From the NCBI RefSeq assembly GCF_019805165.1, contig NZ_RWIJ01000039.1, positions 1 to 48,411 of the forward strand: a stretch of 48,411 nt of DNA. The letters run 5' to 3'. Made by a program: the position numbers and the translations under genes. The stretch's first letter is position 1; every line of letters begins with the position of its first letter. This stretch comes from Azospirillum sp. 412522. GTDB taxonomy: Bacteria; Pseudomonadota; Alphaproteobacteria; Azospirillales; Azospirillaceae. The notes below the pieces were generated by a model. The model saw only the letters and a list, made by a program, of their open reading frames with translations, was not told the DNA's origin and searched no databases. Shown here one piece after another: positions 1 through 10,105 of the stretch.

Positions 1-152
1 AGAAACGCCGTCGAACGTGGCATCGGATGGCTCAAAGGATGCCGATCCGTTGCCACGCGACATGACAAGCTCGCCGTCAACTATATGACCTTCATCAAGC
101 TCGCCATGATCCAGCAATCCCTGCGCGTCAGCAGGCCGTCAGACAGGACCTA
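1..152 (+). mobile_element. right end of an IS5-family (IS427-like) insertion sequence
   Basis: The sequence GTCAGACAGGACC at 138-150 resembles the terminal inverted repeat of IS427-type IS5 elements, which commonly carry GTCTGAC near the tip and duplicate a TA dinucleotide. Here TA follows directly at 151-152, and the transposase stop codon TAG uses it. Immediately after it an AraC-family reading frame begins without a start. The left end lies outside the window, so the boundary is an inference. Confidence 0.5.
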
Positions 153-153
153 G
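1..153 (+). CDS. IS5-type transposase, C-terminal fragment
   Basis: The reading frame is open from the window edge and gives 50 residues before TAG. It contains the pattern NAVERGIGWLK followed by RHDKLAVNY, which is the region around the last acidic residue of the DDE catalytic triad in IS5-family transposases (the E of VERxxxWLK). Only this C-terminal tail is present because the window cuts the gene. The stop codon appears to be formed at the junction between the element and its target. Family assignment is from pattern recognition of the motif; the exact IS name cannot be given. Confidence 0.75.
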   Translation, partial: RNAVERGIGWLKGCRSVATRHDKLAVNYMTFIKLAMIQQSLRVSRPSDRT

Positions 154-542
154 CATCGGCGCTTCACGAGCTTCAGAGATCCAGTTCGATCCGGGAACAG
201 GTGAAGGTCGTTCTGAAACGGAGCCTCGCCAGCGGCAGGCCGGATTTGGCCGATGTGGCATGCGACCTGGGTATGAGCGAGCGCACGTTGCAACGCCGCA
301 TCACCGATGAAGGTGCAAGCTTTCGCGAACTTCTGGCAGAGGCGCGGCAGGAACTCGGCCGGCTGCTGCTGTCCGATCCGTCCACCGACATCGACGAGGT
401 TGCCTGTCTACTGGGCTACCAGGACACAAGCTCCTTCTATCGGGCGTTCCGGGAATGGGAAGGCATGACCCCAAGCCAATGGCGGCAATTCAATGGACGT
501 GAGCCGGACAGCCGCTCATGGTCCGCACCACCCCTGCATTGA
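151..542 (+). pseudogene. AraC-family regulator remnant, 5' end removed by the IS
   Basis: From the IS junction an open frame (starting ...ASALHELQ, then IREQV) runs into an AraC-type DNA-binding domain. The first helix-turn-helix is LADVACDLGMSERTLQRRI and the second is DEVACLLGYQDTSSFYRAFREWEGMTPSQWR, which is the canonical two-HTH arrangement at the C-terminus of the family. The N-terminal ligand-binding part normally adding about 200 residues is missing. The first possible start, GTG at 201, would give a bare 113-residue DNA-binding domain. Homologous residues continue upstream of that GTG to the IS edge, so truncation by insertion is the simplest reading. A short DNA-binding product cannot be excluded. 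Confidence 0.65.
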
Positions 543-662
543 CAGCGGGGAGCTGACGGAAGGCTTCAATTCCCGGCGCGCCGCGCGGATTCGGTCGCGT
601 CTGGACCAAGCCGCCCTCAGGCGCGGAGACAAGGTCGTGGCGACCGCCCACCGCCTCCAAAC

Positions 663-698
663 AAAAAAGGGCCGCGCCCCCTGCCGGAAGCGCGGCCC
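663..698 (-). terminator. intrinsic terminator of the liu operon
   Basis: On the minus strand a perfect 9-bp stem, GGGCCGCGC paired with GCGCGGCCC (arms 690-698 and 669-677), is followed directly by six T residues (663-668 read in reverse). It lies about 20 bases past the HMG-CoA lyase stop codon, which fits a rho-independent terminator closing the seven-gene operon. Confidence 0.85.
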
Positions 699-717
699 TT
701 CGTTGCCGAAGAGTCCC

Positions 718-1617
718 TTACGCACAACCACGAGCGCGGGCCACCTTCGATGCGGTGGGGCGGCCGATGGCGTCGCTGATGAACGCCCCGGCCGCGATCA
801 GCCTGTCCAGATCGACCCCGGTCTCGATGCCGAGGCCGTCCAGCATGTAAAGCACATCCTCGCTCGCCACGTTGCCGCTGGCCCCCTTGGCATAGGGACA
901 GCCGCCGAGGCCCGCGACGGAGCTGTCGACCACCGCCACGCCCATCTGCAGCGCCGCCAGGATGTTGGCCAGCGCCTGCCCGTAGGTGTCGTGGAAATGG
1001 ACGGCGATCTTCTCCACCGGCACCCGCTCAGCCACCGCGGCGATCATCAGTTGCGCCTTGGTCGGGGTACCGGTGCCGATGGTGTCGCCGAGCGAGATCT
1101 CGTAGCAGCCCATGGCGAACAGCCGCTCCGCCACCTCGGCCACCGCCCGCGGCGCGATCTCCCCCTCATAGGGGCAGCCGAGCACGCAGCTGACATAGCC
1201 GCGCACCGGCACGCCCGCCGCCTTGGCCTGCTCCATGACGGGGGCGAAGCGGTCCAGGCTCTCGGCGATGGAGCAGTTGATGTTCTTCTGGCTGAAGCTT
1301 TCCGAGGCGGCGCCGAACACCGCCACCTCGTCGGCCTTGGCCGCCAGCGCCCCCTCCAGCCCTTTCAGGTTGGGGGTGAGGGCGGCATAGCGGACGCCGG
1401 GCTTGCGGGCGATGCCGGCCAGCACCTCGGCGCTGTCGCCCATCTGCGGCACCCATTTCGGCGAGACGAAGCTGGCCGCCTCCACCACGCTCAACCCGGC
1501 GTCGGAGAGACGGTTGACCAGTTCCACCTTCACCGTGGTCGGCACCATCGACTTTTCGTTCTGGAGGCCGTCGCGCGGGCCGACCTCCACCATGCGGACG
1601 AATTTCGGCAGCAGCAT
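718..1617 (-). CDS. liuE: hydroxymethylglutaryl-CoA lyase
   Basis: This 299-residue protein matches HMG-CoA lyase in length and motifs. It cleaves 3-hydroxy-3-methylglutaryl-CoA into acetoacetate and acetyl-CoA, the last step of leucine breakdown. Visible family features are the N-terminal substrate-binding RDGLQNE (R15, D16), the metal-binding HFHD (H207, H209) and the signature GLGGCPYAKGASGN with the active-site loop cysteine C240. It is the last gene of the operon; its start lies three bases past the stop codon of the carboxylase alpha gene, so translation is probably coupled, and a terminator follows. The symbol mvaB is also used for this family. Confidence 0.95.
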   Translation of the reverse strand: MLLPKFVRMVEVGPRDGLQNEKSMVPTTVKVELVNRLSDAGLSVVEAASFVSPKWVPQMGDSAEVLAGIARKPGVRYAALTPNLKGLEGALAAKADEVAVFGAASESFSQKNINCSIAESLDRFAPVMEQAKAAGVPVRGYVSCVLGCPYEGEIAPRAVAEVAERLFAMGCYEISLGDTIGTGTPTKAQLMIAAVAERVPVEKIAVHFHDTYGQALANILAALQMGVAVVDSSVAGLGGCPYAKGASGNVASEDVLYMLDGLGIETGVDLDRLIAAGAFISDAIGRPTASKVARARGCA

Positions 1618-1620
1618 CGG

Positions 1621-3624
<2,004 letters not shown>

Positions 3625-3629
3625 GTGGA

Positions 3630-4412
3630 TCAGCTCCGCCAGGACGGGGTGCGTTTGTCGAGGAAGGCGCCGACGCCCTCCTTGCCTTCGGCGCTGGCGC
3701 GCTGGCGGGCGATGCGCTCCGCCGTGTCGCGCACCACGTCGTCGGTCAGCGGCCGGCGGGCGACGGCGCGGATCAGCTCCTTCGCGGCAGCGACCGCAGT
3801 GGGCGCGCTGTCCATCAGGTTCCTCACCGTCTTCGCCACCGTCTCCTCCAGCCCGTCGGCGCTGGTCAGCTCATGCAGCAGGCCGATGCGGTGGGCCTCC
3901 GCCGCGCCGAAGCGCTCGCCGGTCAGGAAATAGCGGCGGCAGGCGCGCTCGCCGATCGCGGCGATGACATAGGGGCTGATGGCGGCGGGGATGATGCCCA
4001 GCCGCACCTCCGACAGGGCGAAGGTGGCGGTCTCGACGCCGATGGCGATGTCGCAGGCCGACACGAGGCCCACGCCGCCGCCGAAGGCCGGACCCTGCAC
4101 CACGGCGACCGTCGGCTTCGGGCATTCGTCCAGCGTGCGCAGCATGGTGGCGAGGCCCATGGCGTCGGCCAGATTCTCCTCGCGGGAGTAGCCGGCCATC
4201 TTCTTCATCCAGGACAGATCCGCCCCGGCCGAGAAGCTCCTGCCCACCCCGCGCAGCAGGACGACGCGCACCGCCGGCTCCTCGCCCACTTGGCGGAAGG
4301 CGGCGGTCAGGTCGGCGATGACCTGCTCGTTGAAGGCATTGTGGACGTCGCCGCGGTTCATGGTGACGGTGGCGACGCCGGTGTCCGCGATGTCGATGAG
4401 AATGTCGCTCAT
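3630..4412 (-). CDS. liuC: methylglutaconyl-CoA hydratase (enoyl-CoA hydratase family)
   Basis: This 260-residue crotonase-fold protein hydrates 3-methylglutaconyl-CoA to HMG-CoA, joining the carboxylase and lyase steps encoded beside it. Visible features are the oxyanion-hole segment SFSAGADLSWMKKM and the second oxyanion loop GPAFGGGVGLVSACDIAIG. The start at 4412 begins MSDILIDIADTG and has GGAG six bases upstream. The frame stays open far upstream, but that part is antisense-type shadow of the carboxylase beta gene. It ends five bases before the carboxylase alpha start. Substrate assignment rests on the operon; the fold assignment is firm. Confidence 0.9.
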   Translation of the reverse strand: MSDILIDIADTGVATVTMNRGDVHNAFNEQVIADLTAAFRQVGEEPAVRVVLLRGVGRSFSAGADLSWMKKMAGYSREENLADAMGLATMLRTLDECPKPTVAVVQGPAFGGGVGLVSACDIAIGVETATFALSEVRLGIIPAAISPYVIAAIGERACRRYFLTGERFGAAEAHRIGLLHELTSADGLEETVAKTVRNLMDSAPTAVAAAKELIRAVARRPLTDDVVRDTAERIARQRASAEGKEGVGAFLDKRTPSWRS

Positions 4413-4423
4413 GGCAATCTCCG

Positions 4424-6031
4424 TCACATCCGGAAGACGCCGAAGGGCGTCTTCGGCACCGGGGCGTTCAGCGAGGCCGACAGGCCGAGGCCCAGCACCA
4501 TGCGGGTGTCGGCCGGGTCGATGATGCCGTCGTCCCACAGCCGGGCGCTGGCGTAATAGGCGTGGCTCTCGCGCTCGAACTGGGCGCGGATCGGCGCCTT
4601 CAGCGCCTCGTCGTCCTCGGCCGACCACGGCTTGCCCTGGGCTTCCATGGCGTCGCGCTTGACCTGGGCCAGCACGCCGGCCGCCTGCTCGCCGCCCATC
4701 ACCGAGATGCGGGCGTTCGGCCACATCCAGAGGAAGCGCGGGCTGTAGGCGCGGCCGCACATGCCGTAATTCCCGGCGCCATAGCTGCCGCCGATGATGA
4801 CGGTGAATTTCGGCACCTTGGCGCAGGCGACCGCCGTCACCAGCTTGGCGCCGTCCTTGGCGATGCCGCCGGCCTCGTATTTCCGCCCGACCATGAAGCC
4901 GGTGATGTTCTGCAGGAAGACCAGCGGGATGCGGCGCTGGCAGCACAGCTCGACGAAATGGGCGCCCTTCAGGGCGGATTCGCTGAACAGGATGCCGTTG
5001 TTGGCGATGATGCCGACGGGATAGCCGAAGATGTGGGCGAAGCCCGTCACCAGCGTCGTGCCATAGAGCGGCTTGAACTCGTCGAAGCGGGACCCGTCGA
5101 CCACCCGCGCGATCACCTCGCGCACGTCGAAGGGCTTGCGGGCGTCGCTGGGGATGACGCCGTAAAGCTCGCGCGGGTCGAAGGCCGGCTCCTCCGGCTC
5201 GCGAAGATCCAGGTCGATGTGCTTGGCGCGGTTCAGGTTCGACACCACGCGGCGCGCCATCGCCAGGGCATGGGCGTCGTTCATCGCGTAATGGTCGGTG
5301 ACGCCGGAGGTGCGGGAATGCACGTCGGCGCCGCCGAGATCCTCGGCCGACACCACCTCGCCGGTCGCGGCCTTCACCAGCGGCGGGCCGCCGAGGAAGA
5401 TGGTGCCCTGGTTGCGGACGATGATCGCCTCGTCCGACATCGCCGGGACATAGGCGCCGCCGGCGGTGCAGCTTCCCATCACCACGGCGATCTGCGGGAT
5501 GCCCTCGGCCGACATGTTGGCCTGGTTGTAGAAGATGCGGCCGAAATGATCGCGGTCGGGGAAGACCTCGTCCTGGTTCGGCAGGTTGGCGCCGCCCGAA
5601 TCCACCAGATAGATGCAGGGCAGGTTGTTCTGCTGGGCGATCTCCTGCGCGCGCAGGTGCTTCTTGACCGTCAGCGGATAATAGGTGCCGCCCTTCACCG
5701 TCGCGTCGTTGGCGACGATCATGCATTCCTGCCCGGCGACGCTGCCGATGCCGGCGATGATGCCGGCGGACGGAATGTCCTCGGCATAGACGCCGTCGGC
5801 AGCCAGCTGCGACAGCTCAAGGAAGGGCGAGCCGACGTCGAGAAGCTGTCGGATGCGCTCGCGCGGCAGCAGCTTGCCGCGGGCGAGGTGCTTGTCGCGG
5901 GCCTTGGCCCCGCCGCCCTGCTGGATGGCGGCGACCTTCCGGCGCAGATCGTCGACCAGGGCCTGCATGGCGTCGGCATTGGCCTGGAACTCGGCGGAGC
6001 GCGCGTTCAGGGCGCTCTTCAGGACGGTCAT
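4424..6031 (-). CDS. liuB: methylcrotonyl-CoA carboxylase, carboxyltransferase beta subunit
   Basis: This 535-residue protein has the two-lobed acyl-CoA carboxyltransferase fold. The N-terminal lobe includes ARGKLLPRERIRQLLD and the glycine-rich GGTYYPLTVKKHL region. The C-terminal lobe includes QNITGFMVGRKYEAGGIAKDGAK and GGSYGAGNYGMCGRAYSPRFLW. It transfers the carboxyl group from the biotin of the alpha subunit to 3-methylcrotonyl-CoA. The length of about 535 residues is typical of MccB/LiuB; propionyl-CoA carboxylase beta chains are slightly shorter. It sits 11 bases before the hydratase gene in the same operon. Confidence 0.94.
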   Translation of the reverse strand: MTVLKSALNARSAEFQANADAMQALVDDLRRKVAAIQQGGGAKARDKHLARGKLLPRERIRQLLDVGSPFLELSQLAADGVYAEDIPSAGIIAGIGSVAGQECMIVANDATVKGGTYYPLTVKKHLRAQEIAQQNNLPCIYLVDSGGANLPNQDEVFPDRDHFGRIFYNQANMSAEGIPQIAVVMGSCTAGGAYVPAMSDEAIIVRNQGTIFLGGPPLVKAATGEVVSAEDLGGADVHSRTSGVTDHYAMNDAHALAMARRVVSNLNRAKHIDLDLREPEEPAFDPRELYGVIPSDARKPFDVREVIARVVDGSRFDEFKPLYGTTLVTGFAHIFGYPVGIIANNGILFSESALKGAHFVELCCQRRIPLVFLQNITGFMVGRKYEAGGIAKDGAKLVTAVACAKVPKFTVIIGGSYGAGNYGMCGRAYSPRFLWMWPNARISVMGGEQAAGVLAQVKRDAMEAQGKPWSAEDDEALKAPIRAQFERESHAYYASARLWDDGIIDPADTRMVLGLGLSASLNAPVPKTPFGVFRM

Positions 6032-6076
6032 GCCGTCTTCCTCCCAGTTTGGCGATTTTGGTTTTGGCGGTCTTGA

Positions 6077-7210
6077 TTACTGGATAAGGGCGCGGCTGAT
6101 GACGAGCCGTTGGATGTCGCTGGTGCCCTCGTAGATCTGGCAGACCCGGACGTCGCGATAGATGCGCTCGACCGGGAAATCGTTGAGGTAGCCGTAGCCG
6201 CCATGGATCTGGATGGCGTCGGAGCAGACCTTCTCCGCCATCTCCGAGGCGAACAGCTTGGCCATCGCCGCCTCCTTCATGCAGGGCACCCCGGCATCGC
6301 GCAGGCTCGCCGCATGCAGCACCATCTGGCGCGCCGCCTCAACGCGCGTCGCCATGTCGGCGAGGCGGAAGGCGACGGCTTGATGCTGGATGATCGGCAC
6401 ACCCATGCTCTGGCGTTCCTGGGCGTAGCGGATGGCGTGGTCGAGTGCCGCGCGCGCCATGCCGACCGACTGCGACGCGATGCCGATGCGCCCGCCTTCC
6501 AGGTTCGCCAGCGCCACCCGGTAGCCGGCGCCTTCGGCCCCGAGCATCAGGTCGGCGGGAACCCGGCACTCCTCGAAGACGATCTGGCAGGTGTCGGAGC
6601 AGTGCTGGCCCAGCTTCTCCTCGGTCCGCGCCACCTGATAGCCGGGGGTGTCCGTCGGCACGATGAAGGCGCTGAGGCCCTTCTTGCCGGCGGCGGGGTC
6701 GGTCACCGCGAAGACGATGGCGACGTCGGCCTGCGAGCCCGAGGTGATGAACTGCTTGGTGCCGTTCAGCACCCAGTGGTCGCCGTCGCGCCGGGCGCGG
6801 GTCTTGATCGCCGAGGCGTCGGACCCCGCCTGCGGTTCAGTCAGGCAGAAGGCGCCCAGCATCTCGCCGCGCGCCATCGGCTTCAGGAAACGGTCCTTCT
6901 GGGCCTCATTGCCGAACTTCAGGATCGGCATGCAGCCGACCGAGTTGTGGACGCTCATGATGGTGGAGACGGCGCCGTCGCCGGCGGCGACCTCCTCGAT
7001 GGCGAGCGCGTAGGCGACATGGTCGGTGGCGGCGCCGCCGAACTCCTCCGGCACCAGCATGCCCATCAGGCCGAGTTCGCCCATCTCGGCGAGTTCGGCC
7101 TTGGGGAAGGCGCCGCTGCGGTCGCGCTCGGCGGCGGTCGGCGCGAGCCGGTCCTGCGCGAAGGCGCGGGCCATGTCGCGGACCATGGTCTGTTCTTCGG
7201 TCAGGTGCAT
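6077..7210 (-). CDS. acyl-CoA dehydrogenase (short or branched chain)
   Basis: This 377-residue flavoprotein of the acyl-CoA dehydrogenase family shows the FAD-binding CLTEPQAGSDASAIKT and QFITSG segments. The C-terminal IYEGTSDIQR holds the catalytic base E361, in the position used by short-chain and 2-methyl-branched dehydrogenases. The isovaleryl-CoA enzyme encoded upstream uses a glutamate at a different site, so the two are not duplicates. It probably feeds electrons to ETF and oxidises another branched or short acyl-CoA such as 2-methylbutyryl- or isobutyryl-CoA; the exact substrate cannot be read from sequence. It is separated from the thiolase gene by an unusual pair of inverted repeats. 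Confidence 0.88.
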   Translation of the reverse strand: MHLTEEQTMVRDMARAFAQDRLAPTAAERDRSGAFPKAELAEMGELGLMGMLVPEEFGGAATDHVAYALAIEEVAAGDGAVSTIMSVHNSVGCMPILKFGNEAQKDRFLKPMARGEMLGAFCLTEPQAGSDASAIKTRARRDGDHWVLNGTKQFITSGSQADVAIVFAVTDPAAGKKGLSAFIVPTDTPGYQVARTEEKLGQHCSDTCQIVFEECRVPADLMLGAEGAGYRVALANLEGGRIGIASQSVGMARAALDHAIRYAQERQSMGVPIIQHQAVAFRLADMATRVEAARQMVLHAASLRDAGVPCMKEAAMAKLFASEMAEKVCSDAIQIHGGYGYLNDFPVERIYRDVRVCQIYEGTSDIQRLVISRALIQ

Positions 7211-7234
7211 GCTGCTCCTCCCAGGTCGTTATTG

Positions 7235-7384
7235 CCCTCTCCCGCCCCGGGAGAGGGAGGGGACCCACGAAGTGGGGAGGGTGAGGGGTGATCCAAGGAA
7301 CCGGAAGCGCATGGCTTCGTGCCTGACCCCTCACCCTTCCCATGCTCCGCATGGGCCCCTTCCCTCTCCCGGGGCGGGAGAGGG
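7235..7384. repeat. inverted pair of palindromic intergenic repeats inside the liu operon
   Basis: Two copies of a short repeat face each other. Each has at its outer edge a 23-bp hairpin with 10-bp arms CCCTCTCCCG and CGGGAGAGGG around a three-base loop (7235-7257 and 7362-7384). Each also carries an inner GGGTGAGGGG tract or its complement (7280-7288 and about 7327-7336). Together they form a long imperfect palindrome that fills the gap between the thiolase and acyl-CoA dehydrogenase genes. The mRNA would fold strongly here and could separate the expression of the first two genes from the rest. Such elements are common between genes in this group of bacteria. Confidence 0.8.
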
Positions 7385-7390
7385 AATGCC

Positions 7391-8572
7391 TTACACCCGC
7401 TCCACCGCGATGGCCGTCGCCTCGCCACCACCGATACACAGCGACGCCACGCCGCGCTTCAGGTCGTACTTCTCCAGCGCGGCCAGCAGCGTGACGAGGA
7501 TCCGCGCCCCCGACGCGCCGATCGGATGTCCCAGCGCGCAGGCGCCGCCATGGACGTTCACCTTGTCGTGCGGCAGATCGAGGTCGCGCATCGCCGCCAT
7601 GGTGACCACGGCGAACGCCTCGTTGATCTCGAACAGGTCGACGTCGCGGGCCGACCAGCCCACCTTCTCGAACAGCTTCTGCATGGCGCCGACCGGAGCG
7701 GTGGTGAACAGCGCCGGCTGCTGGGCGTGGTTGGAATGGCCCTTGATCTCGGCGATCACGCGCAGGCCGAGGCGGTCGGCCTCGCTGCGGGTGGTGACGA
7801 CCAGCGCCGCACCGCCGTCGGAGATCGACGAGGCATTGGCCGCCGTCACCGTGCCGTCCTTGGCGAAGGCGGGCTTCAGCGTCGGGATCTTTTTGGGATC
7901 GCCCTTGCCCGGCTGCTCGTCGGTGTCGACCAGCGTGTCGCCCTTGCGGCCCTTGACCAGGACCGGCGCGATCTCCGCCTTGAAGGAGCCGTCCTCCACC
8001 GCCCTGCGGGCGCGGTTCAGGCTTTCGATGGCGTAGTCGTCCTGCGCCTCGCGGGTGAAGTTGTAGCTGCTGGCGCATTCCTCGGCGAAGGTGCCCATCA
8101 GCCGGCCCTTCTCGTAGGCGTCCTCCAGCCCGTCGAAGAACATGTGGTCCAGCACCTTGCCGTGACCCATGCGGTAGCCGGCACGGGCGCGGTCCAGCAG
8201 GTAGGGGGCGTTCGACATGCTCTCCATGCCGCCGGCCACCACCACCTTGGCCGAGCCGGCCTTGATCACGTCATGGGCGAACATCACCGCCCGCATGCCC
8301 GAGCCGCAGACCTTGGAGATGGTGGTGCAGCCCACCCCCTTCGGCAGCCCGGCGCCCAGCGCCGCCTGGCGCGCCGGGGCCTGGCCCAGACCGGCCGACA
8401 GCACGTTGCCCATGAACACCTCGTCCACCGCGTCCGCGGCGAGGCCCGAGCGCTCCAGCGCCGCCTGGATGGCGACGGCGCCCAGCTGCGGGCCGGTCAG
8501 GCCCATGAGGTCGCCCTGGAAGCCGCCCATCGGCGTGCGGACGGCGGCGGCGATGACGATGCTGTCGGTCAT
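7391..8572 (-). CDS. acetyl-CoA acetyltransferase (thiolase)
   Basis: This 393-residue biosynthetic-type thiolase has all three catalytic residues in their motifs: the nucleophile C89 in KVCGSGMRA, H349 in GHPIGASGA and C379 in SLCIGGGEA. It interconverts acetoacetyl-CoA and two acetyl-CoA, so it can finish leucine catabolism after acetoacetate activation. The start at 8572 (MTDSIVIAAAVRTP) follows AGGGAAAGGGAA and gives the standard family length. An in-frame TTG eight codons upstream is less likely. It is the second gene of the liu operon. Confidence 0.93.
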   Translation of the reverse strand: MTDSIVIAAAVRTPMGGFQGDLMGLTGPQLGAVAIQAALERSGLAADAVDEVFMGNVLSAGLGQAPARQAALGAGLPKGVGCTTISKVCGSGMRAVMFAHDVIKAGSAKVVVAGGMESMSNAPYLLDRARAGYRMGHGKVLDHMFFDGLEDAYEKGRLMGTFAEECASSYNFTREAQDDYAIESLNRARRAVEDGSFKAEIAPVLVKGRKGDTLVDTDEQPGKGDPKKIPTLKPAFAKDGTVTAANASSISDGGAALVVTTRSEADRLGLRVIAEIKGHSNHAQQPALFTTAPVGAMQKLFEKVGWSARDVDLFEINEAFAVVTMAAMRDLDLPHDKVNVHGGACALGHPIGASGARILVTLLAALEKYDLKRGVASLCIGGGEATAIAVERV

Positions 8573-8632
8573 GGTGGTCGGTTCCCTTTCCCTCAATGCC
8601 CTATTCTTTGCTCTATTCTTTGCCGAAACGCC

Positions 8633-9805
8633 TTACGCCGTTTCCTTGAACAACTCGCGCCCGATCAACATGCGGCGGATCTCGCTGGTGCCGGCACCGA
8701 TCTCATAGAGCTTGGCGTCGCGCAGCAGGCGGCCGGTCGGGTACTCATTGATGTAGCCGTTGCCCCCCAGCGTTTGAATGGCCTCCAGCGCCATCCAGGT
8801 CGCCTTTTCGGCGGAGAACAGGATGGCGGCGGCGGCGTCCTTGCGGGTGGTCTCGCCACGGTCGCAGGCCTTGCAGACGGCGTATACGTAAGCCTTGGCG
8901 GCGTTCATGATCGTGTACATGTCGGCCAGCTTGCCCTGCATCAGCTGGAACTCGCCGATCGACTGGCCGAACTGCTTGCGGTCGTGGACATAGGGGATCA
9001 CCACGTCCATGCAGGCCTGCATGATGCCGAGCGGACCGCCGGACAGCACCGCGCGCTCGTAGTCCAGCCCCGACATCAGCACGTTCACGCCGCGCCCGAC
9101 GCCGCCCAGGATGTTCTCCTCCGGCACCTCGCAGTCCTCGAACACCAGCTCGCCGGTGTTCGAGCCGCGCATGCCGAGCTTGTCCAGCTTCTGCGCCACC
9201 GAGAAGCCCTTGAAGCCCTTCTCGACCAGGAAGGCGGTGATGCCGCGCGGGCCGGCAGCGAGGTCGGTCTTGGCGTAGATCACCAGCGTGTCGGCGTCGG
9301 GGCCGTTGGTGATCCACATCTTGGTGCCGTTCAGGACGTAGCGGTCGCCCTTCTTCTCCGCCCGCAGCTTCATCGACACCACGTCGGACCCGGCGTTCGG
9401 CTCCGACATCGCCAGGGCGCCGATATGCTCGCCGGAGATCAGCTTGGGCAGGTAGCGGCGCTTCTGCTCCTCGGTGCCGTTCTTGCGGATCTGGTTGACG
9501 CAGAGGTTGGAGTGGGCGCCGTAGCTGAGGCCCACCGAGGCCGAGGCGCGGGAGACCTCCTCCATCGCCACGACATGCTCCAGATAGCCCATGCCGGCGC
9601 CGCCATACTCCTCCTCCACCGTCACGCCGAGGATGCCGAGGTCGCCCATCTTGCGCCACAGCTCGTTGGGGAACTCGTTGGTCTGGTCGATCTCGGCGGC
9701 GCGGGGGGCGATCTCGTTGGCGGCGAAGCTCCGCACCGAATCGCGCAGCATGTCGGCCGCCTCGCCGAGGTCGAAATTCAGGCTCGGGTACTGGTTGGAC
9801 AGCAT
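8633..9805 (-). CDS. liuA: isovaleryl-CoA dehydrogenase
   Basis: This 390-residue acyl-CoA dehydrogenase carries the isovaleryl-CoA-specific signature. The catalytic base is E250 in GLDYERAVLSGGPLGIMQ, the position used by isovaleryl-CoA dehydrogenases instead of the C-terminal glutamate. The C-terminal segment reads YEIGAGTSEIRRMLIGREL, with glycine in place of the usual catalytic glutamate. It oxidises isovaleryl-CoA to 3-methylcrotonyl-CoA, the substrate of the carboxylase in the same operon. The start at 9805 (MLSNQYPSLNF) gives the usual family length and has GGGGAG upstream. In-frame ATGs at 9832 and 9847 would place the start inside the operator palindrome and are disfavoured. Confidence 0.93.
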   Translation of the reverse strand: MLSNQYPSLNFDLGEAADMLRDSVRSFAANEIAPRAAEIDQTNEFPNELWRKMGDLGILGVTVEEEYGGAGMGYLEHVVAMEEVSRASASVGLSYGAHSNLCVNQIRKNGTEEQKRRYLPKLISGEHIGALAMSEPNAGSDVVSMKLRAEKKGDRYVLNGTKMWITNGPDADTLVIYAKTDLAAGPRGITAFLVEKGFKGFSVAQKLDKLGMRGSNTGELVFEDCEVPEENILGGVGRGVNVLMSGLDYERAVLSGGPLGIMQACMDVVIPYVHDRKQFGQSIGEFQLMQGKLADMYTIMNAAKAYVYAVCKACDRGETTRKDAAAAILFSAEKATWMALEAIQTLGGNGYINEYPTGRLLRDAKLYEIGAGTSEIRRMLIGRELFKETA

Positions 9806-9843
9806 GGGCGTATCGCTCCCCTGGGAAATCATCCGTTCTTTGA

Positions 9844-9876
9844 CCATACGTTACCGTATGGCTGGACGCGTGGCAA
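9844..9876 (-). promoter_or_regulatory. candidate liu operon promoter with overlapping operator palindrome
   Basis: The 18-bp inverted repeat CCATACG-TTAC-CGTATGG occupies 9844-9861. On the minus strand a -35-like TTGCCA (9871-9876) and a -10-like TAACGT (9848-9853) are 17 bases apart, so the palindrome would cover the -10 box. This layout suggests repression by a dimeric regulator, probably of the TetR type given the repeat length. No such regulator is encoded in the window, and the assignment is inferred from position and symmetry. Confidence 0.55.
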
Positions 9877-10105
9877 GAGGCAACCGGAGCGGGGCGAAAA
9901 CCCATTCAACCTCAAGGGATTGGCTGCCCATCGCCAGCGCAGCGCGTTTCCGCATCGTGGAAGAATCGCGGGGCATGCCAGATTTCCCCAATCTTTTCAA
10001 AGCTGCCATGCATGCTGGATACTGTATTCCAGAGCAGCGACAGCGGTTAAATCGGGCGGCGCCGCGTTATATCCGGCCCTTACTATCGATTTGGGGGACC
10101 AACCA

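Noticed and set aside
4413..5726. N-terminal extension of the hydratase frame into the carboxylase beta gene
   Set aside because: The extension has Arg-rich nonsense composition, while the hydratase has a proper start and ribosome binding site at 4412.
7319..10105. Plus-strand extension upstream of the SBF transporter
   Set aside because: It is antisense to the thiolase and isovaleryl-CoA dehydrogenase genes; the transporter starts at 10106 with a good ribosome binding site.
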